Below are positions 28,510 through 38,126 of a DNA stretch of 64,000 bases, one piece after another (the stretch's first letter is position 1; every line of letters starts with the position of its first letter). Both the position numbers and the translations under genes were made by a program. The notes below the pieces were generated by a model. That model ran no database searches. It saw only the letters and a list, made by a program, of their open reading frames with translations, and had not been told where the DNA came from. The DNA is from Pseudomonadota bacterium (GTDB lineage: Bacteria > Pseudomonadota > Alphaproteobacteria > Acetobacterales > Acetobacteraceae), in NCBI GenBank assembly GCA_021801255.1, contig JAJYYH010000036.1, positions 124,001-188,000 on the forward strand. Direction: 5' to 3'.

Positions 28510-30369
28510 ATGAGAGCCGGTGCGGCGGATGTCGATGTCGTGGTGATCGGTGGCGGGCACGCTGGCTGCGAGGCGGCGGCGGCAGCGGCGCGGATGGGCG
28601 CGCGGACGGTGCTGGTGACGCTGGATCGGCGAAAGATTGGCGAGATGTCGTGCAATCCGGCGATCGGCGGGATCGGCAAGGGGCATCTCGTGCGCGAGAT
28701 CGACGCACTGGATGGGTTGATGGGCCGGGCGATCGACCGGGCCTGCATTCACTTCAAGCTGCTCAACCGGAGCAAGGGTCCGGCGGTGCGCGGGCCGCGG
28801 GCGCAGGCCGATCGCGCGCTCTACCGGCAGGCGGTGCAGGATCTGCTGGCCGAATATGGCGATCTGGAGATTGTCGAGGGCGAAATCAGTCGCCTGGTGC
28901 TCGAGGAGGGCCGGCGGGTTGCTGGCGTGATGGTCGGGGAGGGACGGCGCATCCGCTGCCGGGCGGTGGTTTTGACGGCCGGGACCTTCTTGCGGGGGCG
29001 CATCCATATTGGCGCGGCGCAGAGCTCTGCGGGGCGGATGGGCGAGGCGCCAGCGGTGGGGCTGGCGCTCGATTTGCAACATCTCGGTTTGCCGATGGGT
29101 CGGCTGAAAACCGGCACGCCGCCACGGCTCGCCCGCGACAGCATCGACTGGGCGGGCTTGGCGGTGGATCGGGGCGAGGATCCGCCGTTGCCGTTCAGCA
29201 CCATGACGCCGGCGATCGCGGTTCCGCAGACGGTGTGCCACATCACCACGACGACACCGGCGACACATGATATTATCCGTGCCAATCTCGCGCGGTCGGC
29301 GGTCTATGGCGGCGGGATCGCCGGTCGTGGGCCGCGATATTGTCCATCGATCGAGGATAAGGTGGTACGGTTCCCCGATCGCGAGCGGCATCAAATTTTT
29401 CTAGAACCGGAGGGGCTGGAGGACGAGACGATCTATCCCAACGGGATTTCGACCAGCCTTCCAGAGGGGGTGCAGCGCCTCGTTCTGGCGAGTATTCCCG
29501 GCCTCGAACGGGCGCGTCTGCTGCGGCCCGGCTATGCGGTGGAATATGACTATGTTGATCCGCGCGCGCTGCGGCCAAGTCTGGAGACGAAGCGGCTGGA
29601 GGGTTTGTTTCTGGCAGGGCAGATCAACGGGACGACGGGCTATGAGGAAGCGGCGGGGCAGGGTGTTCTGGCGGGGGTGAATGCGGCCCTGCGGGCAGCC
29701 GGCGGACAATGTGTTGGGATCGGTCGGGCGGATGGATATATCGGGGTCATGGTTGATGACCTGACGATCGGGGGGGTGACCGAGCCCTATCGGATGTTTA
29801 CGTCGCGGGCGGAATATCGGCTCAGCTTGCGCGCCGATAACGCTGATTTGCGTCTGACGCCACTCGGGGTGGGGTGGGGCTGTGTCCGGCGGTCGCGCAG
29901 GGAGGCGTTCGAATCCTATCAGGCAGCGGTGCGTTCGGCGCGGCAGCGGGCGAATAGCGAGGGCGCGACGCCGGCGGAGATCCTTCGAAAAGGGATCGAA
30001 GTACGGGCGGACGGGTGCTGGCGGTCCGTCATGTCGGTTTTGGGGCTAACGCATGTTTCGCCGGAGGCATGTATTTCTGCCTTTCCATGGCTGGCGACAC
30101 TCCCAGCTCGGGTGCTGGAGCAGTTGCGCACCGAAGCGCAGTATAGCGGCTATCTTGAGCGGCAGATGGTCGAAATCGCCGGGTTTCGCAGGGAGGAGGG
30201 AATAGCCCTCGCGCGGGATCTGGACTTCGACCATGTCGCGGGGCTGTCCGGGGAGCTACGAGAAAAGCTAAGGGCGATTCAGCCGGGAACGCTCGGGGAA
30301 GCATCGCGGATTGAGGGCATGACGCCAGCGGGAATGATGGCACTTCTCACGGCGGCACGACGGGCATGA
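28510..30369 (+). CDS. mnmG: tRNA uridine-5-carboxymethylaminomethyl(34) synthesis enzyme, FAD subunit
   Basis: 619 residues. FAD-binding [22 protein letters not shown] at the N-terminus, [26 protein letters not shown] near residue 45, and [16 protein letters not shown] in the second nucleotide-binding part. The C-terminal helical domain that binds MnmE is present. ATG 28510 has a GAGG site five bases upstream; the TTG at 28495 is a weaker alternative. Part of the conserved mnmE-mnmG-rsmG-parA-parB string. Confidence 0.95.
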   Translation: MRAGAADVDVVVIGGGHAGCEAAAAAARMGARTVLVTLDRRKIGEMSCNPAIGGIGKGHLVREIDALDGLMGRAIDRACIHFKLLNRSKGPAVRGPRAQADRALYRQAVQDLLAEYGDLEIVEGEISRLVLEEGRRVAGVMVGEGRRIRCRAVVLTAGTFLRGRIHIGAAQSSAGRMGEAPAVGLALDLQHLGLPMGRLKTGTPPRLARDSIDWAGLAVDRGEDPPLPFSTMTPAIAVPQTVCHITTTTPATHDIIRANLARSAVYGGGIAGRGPRYCPSIEDKVVRFPDRERHQIFLEPEGLEDETIYPNGISTSLPEGVQRLVLASIPGLERARLLRPGYAVEYDYVDPRALRPSLETKRLEGLFLAGQINGTTGYEEAAGQGVLAGVNAALRAAGGQCVGIGRADGYIGVMVDDLTIGGVTEPYRMFTSRAEYRLSLRADNADLRLTPLGVGWGCVRRSRREAFESYQAAVRSARQRANSEGATPAEILRKGIEVRADGCWRSVMSVLGLTHVSPEACISAFPWLATLPARVLEQLRTEAQYSGYLERQMVEIAGFRREEGIALARDLDFDHVAGLSGELREKLRAIQPGTLGEASRIEGMTPAGMMALLTAARRA

Positions 30370-30378
30370 TTGCAGGCG

Positions 30379-31023
30379 ATGTTTCACGTGAAACAGGTCC
30401 CATTGAATGATATACAGACCTTCACCGTTTCACGTGAAACACGCGACCGCCTAGAAATCCTGGCCGCCGAAGTCTTGCGTTGGACTCGATCGGTTCAGTT
30501 GATCTCGTCCCGCGATCATGCACTCATTTGGAGCAGACACATTCTGGACTCGCTTCGCCTCGCGCCACTGCTGGCCGGGCTCACGCCGCCAGCGACCGAT
30601 CTCGGCTCCGGCGCGGGCTTCCCAGGCTTGGTTCTGGCCATTGCCCTGGATTGGCCCTTTAATCTCATCGAAGCCGACCATCGGAAGGCGGCATTTTTGA
30701 TAGAGGCGGCCCGGCGCACCGGCGCCCAGGTCGTCGTTCATCCGCAAAAGATCGAGGCGGTCGCACTGCCCCCACAACGCGTCATCACCGCCCGCGCCTT
30801 GGCGCCGCTCGACCGCCTCCTCACTCTCGCCGCCCCCAAATTGGCTCCGACCGGCGCATGCTTCTTCCTGAAGGGCCGTCGGTTTGCCGACGAATTGACG
30901 GCAGCCCGCCGCCGATGGCAGATGGACGTCGCAGTTCACCCTAGCCGTACCGATCCCTCTAGTGTCGTTCTCCAGATCAGCGGAGCCACGCTTGCCCGAC
31001 ACGCCCCCGAGGCCTCCGATTGA
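30379..31023 (+). CDS. rsmG: 16S rRNA (guanine(527)-N(7))-methyltransferase
   Basis: 214 residues. S-adenosylmethionine-binding motif DLGSGAGFPGLVLAIAL near residue 74 and SRHILDSLRLAPLL just before it; RALAPLDRLLTLAAP near 140. Methylates G527 of 16S rRNA. The start region is unusual because it is embedded in parS: ATG 30379 begins one base before the first parS site, and the second parS encodes TVSRETR. A TTG at 30370, directly after the mnmG stop, is a possible alternative start. It overlaps parA by 32 bp. Confidence 0.93.
   Translation: MFHVKQVPLNDIQTFTVSRETRDRLEILAAEVLRWTRSVQLISSRDHALIWSRHILDSLRLAPLLAGLTPPATDLGSGAGFPGLVLAIALDWPFNLIEADHRKAAFLIEAARRTGAQVVVHPQKIEAVALPPQRVITARALAPLDRLLTLAAPKLAPTGACFFLKGRRFADELTAARRRWQMDVAVHPSRTDPSSVVLQISGATLARHAPEASD
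30380..30395. promoter_or_regulatory. parS: parS centromere site 1
   Basis: TGTTTCACGTGAAACA is an exact match to the 16-bp palindromic ParB-binding consensus known from many bacteria. It sits at the first codons of rsmG, about 1.5 kb before parB. Confidence 0.95.
30426..30441. promoter_or_regulatory. parS: parS centromere site 2, within rsmG
   Basis: CGTTTCACGTGAAACA differs from the consensus only in the first base and keeps the full 14-bp palindromic core. It is 46 bp (centre to centre) from site 1, and both lie inside coding sequence. Confidence 0.92.
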
Positions 31024-31840
31024 CGTCGGATCTTCCCATCCCGACCGCGCAACCCTCGTGGTCGCAGTGGCCAATCAGAAGGGCGGGGTGGGCAAGACGA
31101 CGACGACCATCAACCTCGCCGCGGCCCTGGCCAGTGCCGGCGAGCCGGTCCTGGTCATCGACCTCGACCCGCAGGGCAACGCCTCCACGGGTCTAGGCGT
31201 CGCCCGTGGCCAACGTGGCGGCGGCACGTACCGGATGTTGAGTGCCGCCGTCGCCGCAGAGACGCTGGTCCGCCCGACAATGCTGGAGCACCTCAGGCTC
31301 ATCCCCGCGGATTCCGACCTTGCGGGCGCCGAAATTGAGCTGGTCGCCGCGCCACGCCGGGAATACCAACTCCGCGATGCTCTGCTCACCCTCCGGCAGG
31401 CACACCGCTATCCCTTTATCATCATCGACTGCCCACCCAGCCTCGGGTTGCTTACCCTGAACGGACTGGTGGCCGCTGATGCGGTGCTGGTGCCGTTGCA
31501 GTGCGAATTCTTCGCGCTCGAAGGCATTACCCAACTCATTCGTACCATTGATCTGGTCAAACGCGGCCTAAATCCCGGCCTGCGACTCCAGGGAATCGTG
31601 CTTACGATGTTTGATCGTCGGAATAATCTTTCGGATCTTGTCGCCGACGACGCACGCGGGTTTTTTGGCGATCAGGTCTTCGAGACCACGATTCCACGCA
31701 ATATTCGGATCTCCGAAGCGCCGAGCCACGGCTTGCCCGTCATCCTCTACGATCCCCGCTCGGCTGGCGCGCAGGCCTACCTTCGCCTCGCCGAGGAAAT
31801 GGTTCGGCGCGAGCGCTCCGGCAACAAGGTCATCGCATGA
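30992..31840 (+). CDS. parA: Chromosome-partitioning ATPase ParA
   Basis: 282 residues. Deviant Walker A NQKGGVGKTTT near residue 27, DLDPQGNASTGLG near 55, and IIDCPPSLGLLTLNGL near 138 identify a ParA/Soj protein that moves ParB-parS complexes on the nucleoid. No ATG fits: TTG 30992 has a GGAG site seven bases upstream and gives a normal N-terminus, with GTG 30962 or GTG 31058 as alternatives. It overlaps rsmG at the start and parB (ATGA) at the end. Confidence 0.93.
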   Translation: MPDTPPRPPIDVGSSHPDRATLVVAVANQKGGVGKTTTTINLAAALASAGEPVLVIDLDPQGNASTGLGVARGQRGGGTYRMLSAAVAAETLVRPTMLEHLRLIPADSDLAGAEIELVAAPRREYQLRDALLTLRQAHRYPFIIIDCPPSLGLLTLNGLVAADAVLVPLQCEFFALEGITQLIRTIDLVKRGLNPGLRLQGIVLTMFDRRNNLSDLVADDARGFFGDQVFETTIPRNIRISEAPSHGLPVILYDPRSAGAQAYLRLAEEMVRRERSGNKVIA

Positions 31841-32724
31841 ACGCTAAAGAGACCAGCCCCCGCCTCGGTCGCGGCCTTGCCGCCTTGCTCGGCGACACGG
31901 CGGCACTCCCAGCCGTTGCCGAACGCGGCGCCGTTGTCGCCCTCGGGATCGCCGATCTGCGCCCGTCACCCTTTCAACCGCGCACCACCATCGACCCGGT
32001 GGCGATCGAGGAACTTGCAACCTCGATCCGGGCGCGCGGCGTTCTTCAGCCCTTGCTCGTCCGGCCCGATCCCGAAATCCCCGAGCGCTATCAGATCATT
32101 GCTGGCGAACGTCGCTGGCGCGCGGCGCAGGCCGCCGGGATCCATGAAATTCCGGTCATTGTCCGTGACCTCACGGACTCCGATGCCATGGTCGTCGCAC
32201 TTGTCGAAAACCTGCAACGTCAGGATCTCAACGCCATCGAGGAGGCAGACGGCTATCGCCGGCTCCTCGAGGAATTCGGCGTAACCCAGGAGAGTCTCGG
32301 CCAGTCGGTCGGCAAGTCGCGGAGTCATATCGCCAATACGCTCCGCCTGCTCAATCTTCCTCCCGCAGTGCAGAACGAAGTGCGTAAAGGCGTTCTCTCG
32401 GCCGGTCATGCACGTGCGCTTCTCGCCCACCCCGACCCGGGACAAGCGGCCCTCACGGTGATCGCCCGCCAGCTCAATGTGCGTCAGACAGAAGCCCTCG
32501 CCAAACGTGCCTCAGCGCCAGAAAGCGCCCCAGGAGGAGGCATGGCGAGTCCGCGCCAAGCCGGGGCCAAGGATCCCGAAACAGAAGCCCTCGCGCACAG
32601 TCTTTCGGAGCGCCTCGGCCTGCGCGTCGAAATTGCCTTCAACGGCAGAACCGGAACCCTCTCTCTCCACTACCGCTCGCTCGACCAGCTCGACGGAATC
32701 ATCGCCCTGCTCTCGCGTGAATGA
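31837..32724 (+). CDS. parB: Chromosome-partitioning protein ParB
   Basis: 295 residues. LGRGLAALLGD N-terminal motif, the CTP-binding region with GERRWRAAQAAGI (ERRWRA signature, residues ~90), the helix-turn-helix GQSVGKSRSHIANTLRLLNLP near 160, and a C-terminal dimerisation domain (ETEALAHSLSERLGLRVEI). It binds the two parS sites 1.4 kb upstream and spreads as a CTP-dependent clamp. It is the end of the operon, followed by a hairpin. Confidence 0.95.
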   Translation: MNAKETSPRLGRGLAALLGDTAALPAVAERGAVVALGIADLRPSPFQPRTTIDPVAIEELATSIRARGVLQPLLVRPDPEIPERYQIIAGERRWRAAQAAGIHEIPVIVRDLTDSDAMVVALVENLQRQDLNAIEEADGYRRLLEEFGVTQESLGQSVGKSRSHIANTLRLLNLPPAVQNEVRKGVLSAGHARALLAHPDPGQAALTVIARQLNVRQTEALAKRASAPESAPGGGMASPRQAGAKDPETEALAHSLSERLGLRVEIAFNGRTGTLSLHYRSLDQLDGIIALLSRE

Positions 32725-32734
32725 CGTGAGTTAC

Positions 32735-32767
32735 GGCTGATCCGGCGCCGGCCCGACCGAATCAGCC
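32735..32767. terminator. Hairpin between convergent parB and maeB
   Basis: GGCTGATCCGG (32735-32745) pairs with CCGAATCAGCC (32757-32767) with a single mismatch and an 11-base GC-rich loop. There is no T-run on either side, so it may be a bidirectional transcript-end structure rather than a classical intrinsic terminator. Confidence 0.45.
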
Positions 32768-32859
32768 ATCGCCGCCCACACGCCAATCCGGTTTCGCTCA
32801 GCGCCTGAAAATCAATCGACCTTGAAAAAAGCAACCCCTCGGAAAATATTGGCGTTCTC

Positions 32860-35151
32860 TCAGCGCCGCAATTCGATGGCCTGATGCGCCGCCAGCGTTG
32901 CAACATCGACAATCTGGCTCACCGAAGCATCCATCGGCACCACTTGCACCGCGTGCTGCAGCCCGATCAGGAGCGGCCCGATGACGCTGCCGCCGCCCAT
33001 GCGTGGGGTAAGACGGGAGGCGATATGGGCGGAATGGAGGCCCGGCATGATCAGGACATTCGCTGGCCCGGTAAGCCGGCAGAATGGATAGAGCGCCCGT
33101 AGCGTCGGCTCGAGCGCCACATCCGGGCTCATGTCTCCATCATACTCAAAATCCACGCCGCGCCGATCAAGCATGTGCACCGCATCGCGAATCGCCTGCC
33201 CGGTCGGATGCATGGGATTGCCAAACGTCGAATGCGATACCAACGCGACACGTGGCTCATGCCCGAGGCTGCGCGCGGCACCCGCGCTACCCATCGTGAT
33301 GCCGACCAGTTGCTCGGACGTCGGCCGCTCATGCAGCAAGGTATCGGCAATGAAAATCGCGCTGCCACGCAGGCCCAGCAACAATGTCAGCCCGAACGCG
33401 ACCCGGCCTGGCGCCGGCTCAATCACCCGGCCAATATCCTCCAGGCAGACCGAGGCCGAACGGGTCAGCCCGGTAACCATCGCATCCGCGTCCCCGGTCG
33501 CCACCATGCAGGCGGCAAAAACATTGCGATCCTGATTGACCATGCGCTGACAATCGCGCGCCAGAAAGCCGCGCCGTTGTAGCCGATGATAGAGAAACTC
33601 GGCATAGCGCTGGTTGGCGCCGGAAAGACGCGCATTGTGGATCTCAATCCCCTCGACCTGGCCCAGCCCAAGCGCCTCCATCGACGCCCGGACCCGATCC
33701 TCGCGCCCGATCAAAACCGGCGTGCCATAGCCCGCGTTGCGATAGGCGATGGCGGCGCGGACCATTTTTTCCTCTTCGCCCTCGGCGAAAACCACGCGCT
33801 GCGGCGCCGCGCGAACCCGTTCCATGATCGCATCAAGAGCGTTGGCGGTCGGATCGAGCCGCCCGGACAGCTCGCGCCCATAGCGCCGGAGATCGCTGAT
33901 CGGCCGGCGCGCCACCCCGCTCGCCATCGCCGCCTTGGCGACGGCGGCGGGAAGACGGCAGATCAGGCGCGGATCAAAGGCATTCGGAATGATGTATTCG
34001 GGTCCAAAACGAAGTCGTCCGCTGGCCGCGGCATAACTCACCTCATCGGGAACATCCTCGCGGGCGAGCTGCGCCAGGGCCTCGGCAGCGGCGACCTTCA
34101 TTCCCTCATCAATGGTGCGCGCCCGCACATCGAGCGCGCCACGAAAGATATAGGGAAAGCCGAGAATATTGTTGATCTGGTTGGGATAGTCGCTGCGCCC
34201 GGTGGCGATGATCACGTCGGCCACCGCCTCGCGCGCCTCTTCAGGCGTGATCTCGGGATCAGGATTGGCGAGAGCGAAAATGATCGGCCGCGGCGCCATC
34301 ACCCGGATCATCTCCTTGGTCAGCGCGCCCTTCACCGAGAGCCCGAAAACCACATCCGCGCCCTCCAACGCCTCGCTCAGCGTGCGCGCGCGGGTGGCGC
34401 TCGCATGCGCCGATTTCCACTGGTTCATCCCCTCGGTGCGGCCCTGATAAATCACCCCCTTGGTGTCGCAGAGCACGACATTTTCGCCCCGCATTCCCAT
34501 CGCCTTGACGAGCTCGGCGCAGGCAATCGCCGCCGAGCCGGCGCCGTTGATCACCAGCCGCGTGCTCTGGAGTTCGCGCCCGGTGAGATGGCAGGCATTG
34601 ATCAGACCTGCGGCGGCAACAATCGCGGTGCCGTGCTGGTCGTCGTGAAACACCGGAATATCCATCAATTCGCGCAATTTCTGTTCGATTACAAAACATT
34701 CTGGCGCCTTGATGTCCTCGAGATTGATGCCGCCAAAACTCGGCCCGAGAAAGCGCACGGCATTGACGAATTCATCGACATCCTCGGTCGCAAGTTCGAG
34801 ATCGATGCCGTCGATATCGGCGAAACGCTTGAACAGCGCGACCTTGCCCTCCATCACCGGCTTGCTCGCCAAGGCGCCGAGATTGCCAAGCCCGAGCACG
34901 GCAGTACCGTTCGAAATCACCGCCACCATATTGCCGCGTGTCGTGTAGTCATAGGAGAGCGCCGGGTCGCGGGCGATGCGCAGGCAAGGCTCGGCGACGC
35001 CGGGCGAATAGGCGAGGCTGAGATCGCGCGCCGTGGTCAGCGGCTTGGTGATCCGCGTCTCGAGCTTGCCGGGCCGGCCGGAGGCGTGCAGCGCCAAGGC
35101 CTCCTCGGCGGTCACGCGCGCCGTGCGAGTATCGCTGTCGCCTTTAGCCAT
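32860..35151 (-). CDS. maeB: NADP-dependent malic enzyme (MaeB type, with phosphotransacetylase-like domain)
   Basis: 763 residues, typical for the long malic enzymes. The N-terminal catalytic half has SLAYSPGVAEPCL, VFHDDQHGTAIV and LVINGAGSAAIACAELV for NADP; the C-terminal ~320 residues are a phosphate acetyltransferase-like domain (VVFAEGEEEKMVRAA to the end), thought regulatory in this family. It converts malate to pyruvate and CO2 with NADPH production. ATG 35151 was chosen; an in-frame ATG 39 bp upstream lacks family support. Confidence 0.93.
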   Translation of the reverse strand: MAKGDSDTRTARVTAEEALALHASGRPGKLETRITKPLTTARDLSLAYSPGVAEPCLRIARDPALSYDYTTRGNMVAVISNGTAVLGLGNLGALASKPVMEGKVALFKRFADIDGIDLELATEDVDEFVNAVRFLGPSFGGINLEDIKAPECFVIEQKLRELMDIPVFHDDQHGTAIVAAAGLINACHLTGRELQSTRLVINGAGSAAIACAELVKAMGMRGENVVLCDTKGVIYQGRTEGMNQWKSAHASATRARTLSEALEGADVVFGLSVKGALTKEMIRVMAPRPIIFALANPDPEITPEEAREAVADVIIATGRSDYPNQINNILGFPYIFRGALDVRARTIDEGMKVAAAEALAQLAREDVPDEVSYAAASGRLRFGPEYIIPNAFDPRLICRLPAAVAKAAMASGVARRPISDLRRYGRELSGRLDPTANALDAIMERVRAAPQRVVFAEGEEEKMVRAAIAYRNAGYGTPVLIGREDRVRASMEALGLGQVEGIEIHNARLSGANQRYAEFLYHRLQRRGFLARDCQRMVNQDRNVFAACMVATGDADAMVTGLTRSASVCLEDIGRVIEPAPGRVAFGLTLLLGLRGSAIFIADTLLHERPTSEQLVGITMGSAGAARSLGHEPRVALVSHSTFGNPMHPTGQAIRDAVHMLDRRGVDFEYDGDMSPDVALEPTLRALYPFCRLTGPANVLIMPGLHSAHIASRLTPRMGGGSVIGPLLIGLQHAVQVVPMDASVSQIVDVATLAAHQAIELRR

Positions 35152-35217
35152 GATGTTTTCCTCCGGGCGGGTATTTCTTGACGCCATCATGGAGCATTAC
35201 GAGGGCGCTAGGGAAGG

Positions 35218-35287
35218 CCAGGGGTTTCACCCCTGGACCCCAGCAAGGGCAGAGCCCTTGGAACCCGTCCCGAATTGCGGGTCTGGC
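35218..35287 (-). repeat. Dispersed dyad repeat, copy D, inverted
   Basis: CCAGGGGTTTCACCCCTGG, then CAAGGGCAGAGCCCTTG and GCGGGTCTGG match the right half of the family on the minus strand; the left half (35288-35330) is degenerate. It lies between the divergent maeB and mutS genes, so here it is not simply a transcript terminator. Confidence 0.75.
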
Positions 35288-35417
35288 GATGCTGCTCTGA
35301 GCCGCGCTCAGGGGCGGAGCCCATGGCCTGACGACTAAACCGAAAATCCTGATTCCCCGATTTCCCCGGGCTTGTGTTCCATTGCGCCCCCTTCGCCTCC
35401 GCCGCTAAACCTCCGCC

Positions 35418-38126
35418 ATGACCGGCCTGCCGCCCCCGCCCAATGCCGCCGGCGCGAGTCCCGCGCTCGCGCAGTGGTTCGCCGCCAAGGCGCAACACCC
35501 CGAGGCGCTGGTGTTTTTCCGCATGGGTGACTTCTATGAGATGTTCTTCGCCGATGCCGAAGCCGCCGCGGCAGCGCTCGATATCGCGCTCACCAGCCGG
35601 GGCGAGCATAATGGGGAAAAAGTCCCCATGTGCGGCGTGCCGGTGGCGAGTGCCGAGATTTATCTCGCGCGCCTGATCCGCAGCGGCTTCCGCGTCGCGA
35701 TCGCCGAGCAGATGGAAGACCCGCGCGCCGCGCGCGCCGCCAAGACGCCGATCCGCCGCGAAATCGTTCGCCTCGTCACCCCTGGCACGCTGACCGAGGA
35801 GAGCCTGCTCGAGGCTGCCCGCCCCAATCTGCTGCTCGCCGTGGTGCTATCCCCCGCCGCGCCGGGCCGCCCTCGCGCCGCCGCCGAGGCGCCGCTCGGC
35901 GCCGCCTGGCTCGATATCTCGACCGGCCGTTTCGAAACAGAACTCGTGTCCGCGGCCGCGCTGCCGGCCCTGCTGGCGCGTCTCGATCCGGCCGAGATCC
36001 TTGCTCCGGCCACCCTCCTGCCGGGCGACTGGGCGCGGCGCCGCGCCCCGGACGAGACGCCGGCACCGGCGCCCGAGGCGGCGCGACAAGCCTTGGCTGC
36101 GGCGTTTTCGGTGGCCAGCCTCGATGCCTTCGGCGCTTTCTCGGAGGCCGAGGCGATGGCGGCGGCGCGGGCGCTCGACTATGTTCGCCGCACCCAGGCC
36201 GGGGCCCTGCCGCTTCTCACGCACCCGCAGCCGCAGGGCGGCGCCGGCCGGATGCTGATCGATGGCGCGACGCGGACCAGCCTCGAATTGCTCCAGAGCC
36301 GCGACGGCGGTACCCGCCACACCGTGTTCACCGCCCTCGACCGCACGGTGAGCGCCGCCGGCGCAAGACTGCTCGCCGAATGGCTCGCGGCACCCTTGAC
36401 GCAGGCCGCCCGCATCCATGAGCGCCTCGAAGGCTGGACCTGGCTCGGCGGCGCGGCGGCGGGCGCGGCGGGCTTGCGCAAAATCCTCGCGCGCGCCCCC
36501 GACATGGCGCGCGCGTTGGCCCGGCTCTCGCTCGCCCGCGCCGCCCCCCGCGACCTCGCCGCCATCCGCGACGCGCTCAAGGCCGCCAGCGCCGCCGCCG
36601 CCCACCTCGATACGGCCGCCGGCGCCGCCCTGGCCACCCCCCTGCCGGCGCTGCTCGCCGAATGCCGCGCGGCCCTTCTCCCCGCCCCCGAACTCGCCGA
36701 GCGCCTCGAAGCGGCCCTTGCCGAAACGCTGCCCGCACGGCTGGACGAGGGCGGGGTGATCGCGCCAGGCTACGATCCCGAGCTTGACGAGGCGCGGCGG
36801 CTCCGCGATGCGACGCGCCAGGTGCTGGCCGAGCAGCAGGGCGTGCTCGCCGCACGCTATGATGTGCCCACGCTCAAGATCCGCCACCACGCGCAACTCG
36901 GCTATGTCCTGGAAGTGCCGGCGGCGGCGGTTGCCAAGCTCCGTGCCCATCCCGATCTGATCTTGAGGCAAGGGATGGCCAATGGCGCCCGTTTCAGCAC
37001 CCCCGAACTCGTCCTGCTCAACCAGCGCATCCTGGAGGCGGGCGAGCGCGCGGCGGCGCGCGAACGGGCGCTCTTCACCGCGCTGGTCGCGCGGATCCTC
37101 GCCTGTAGCGCGTCCTTGGCGGCTTGCGCCGCGGCCCTGGCGCGGCTCGATGTCCTATGCTCCGCCGCCGATCTCGCCGCCGGCGGCACCTGGTGCCGGC
37201 CGGTGGTTAGTGAGGATAGAAGTTTCCGCCTTACCGCCTTGCGCCATCCGGTGGTGGAGGCGGCGCTGGCGGGGCAGGCGCGCTTTGTCGCCAATGATTG
37301 CGACCTCGCCCCGGAGCACAGCGTCATGCTGCTCACCGGGCCGAACATGGCCGGCAAATCGACCTATCTGCGCCAGAACGCGATCGCCGCCATCCTCGCC
37401 CAGGCTGGCCTGCCGGTACCCGCCGCCGCCGCTGAAATCGGCATCGTGGACAAGCTTTTTTCCCGGGTCGGCGCGGCCGACGATCTCGCCCGCGGTCACA
37501 GCACCTTCATGGTGGAAATGACCGAGACCGCCGCCATCCTGCATCAGGCCGGGCCGCGCTCGCTCATCGTCGTCGATGAGATCGGCCGCGGCACCGCGAC
37601 CCTTGATGGTCTCGCGATCGCTTGGGCGGTGTTGGAAGCGTTACATACGATGGTCCGAGGGCGGTGCATTTTTGCCACGCATTTCCACGAATTGTCGCGC
37701 CTGACCACCGAATTGCCGCGACTTTCCCCACATACCATGCGGGTTATGGAGTACAAGAGCCGCGTGGTGTTCCTGCATGAAGTCATCCCCGGCATCGCCG
37801 GACGCTCCTGGGGCGTGCATGTCGCGCGGCTGGCCGGCGTGCCGGCGCCTGTGGTGCGTCGCGCCGGCGAGATTCTGCTGGCGCTGGAGCGGCGTGCCCG
37901 CGATCTCACGGACGACGCCGAACTGCCGCTCTTCGCCGCCGCCGCGCCGGCGCCGAGCGCGGAGGAGATATCACCCGCGCATGCGGAGCAGGAGGTGCTG
38001 GGCGAATTGGCCGCGCTCGATCCCGAAAGCCTCTCGCCAAAAGCCGCGCTCGATCTATTGTTCCGCCTGCACCGACGGCTTGCCGATCGGGCGCCGCTTG
38101 GGGGAATATCATCACGACCATGTTGA
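35418..38126 (+). CDS. mutS: DNA mismatch repair protein MutS
   Basis: 902 residues. Mismatch-contacting motif MGDFYEMFFADAE near residue 33, connector and lever domains, then the ATPase with Walker A TGPNMAGKSTYLRQ near 635, the RVGAADDLARGHSTFMVEM loop, and GRGTATLDGLAIAW. It recognises mispairs and starts mismatch repair with MutL. Its stop overlaps the glnD start by 7 bp. maeB-mutS-glnD is a common alphaproteobacterial neighbourhood. Confidence 0.96.
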   Translation: MTGLPPPPNAAGASPALAQWFAAKAQHPEALVFFRMGDFYEMFFADAEAAAAALDIALTSRGEHNGEKVPMCGVPVASAEIYLARLIRSGFRVAIAEQMEDPRAARAAKTPIRREIVRLVTPGTLTEESLLEAARPNLLLAVVLSPAAPGRPRAAAEAPLGAAWLDISTGRFETELVSAAALPALLARLDPAEILAPATLLPGDWARRRAPDETPAPAPEAARQALAAAFSVASLDAFGAFSEAEAMAAARALDYVRRTQAGALPLLTHPQPQGGAGRMLIDGATRTSLELLQSRDGGTRHTVFTALDRTVSAAGARLLAEWLAAPLTQAARIHERLEGWTWLGGAAAGAAGLRKILARAPDMARALARLSLARAAPRDLAAIRDALKAASAAAAHLDTAAGAALATPLPALLAECRAALLPAPELAERLEAALAETLPARLDEGGVIAPGYDPELDEARRLRDATRQVLAEQQGVLAARYDVPTLKIRHHAQLGYVLEVPAAAVAKLRAHPDLILRQGMANGARFSTPELVLLNQRILEAGERAAARERALFTALVARILACSASLAACAAALARLDVLCSAADLAAGGTWCRPVVSEDRSFRLTALRHPVVEAALAGQARFVANDCDLAPEHSVMLLTGPNMAGKSTYLRQNAIAAILAQAGLPVPAAAAEIGIVDKLFSRVGAADDLARGHSTFMVEMTETAAILHQAGPRSLIVVDEIGRGTATLDGLAIAWAVLEALHTMVRGRCIFATHFHELSRLTTELPRLSPHTMRVMEYKSRVVFLHEVIPGIAGRSWGVHVARLAGVPAPVVRRAGEILLALERRARDLTDDAELPLFAAAAPAPSAEEISPAHAEQEVLGELAALDPESLSPKAALDLLFRLHRRLADRAPLGGISSRPC

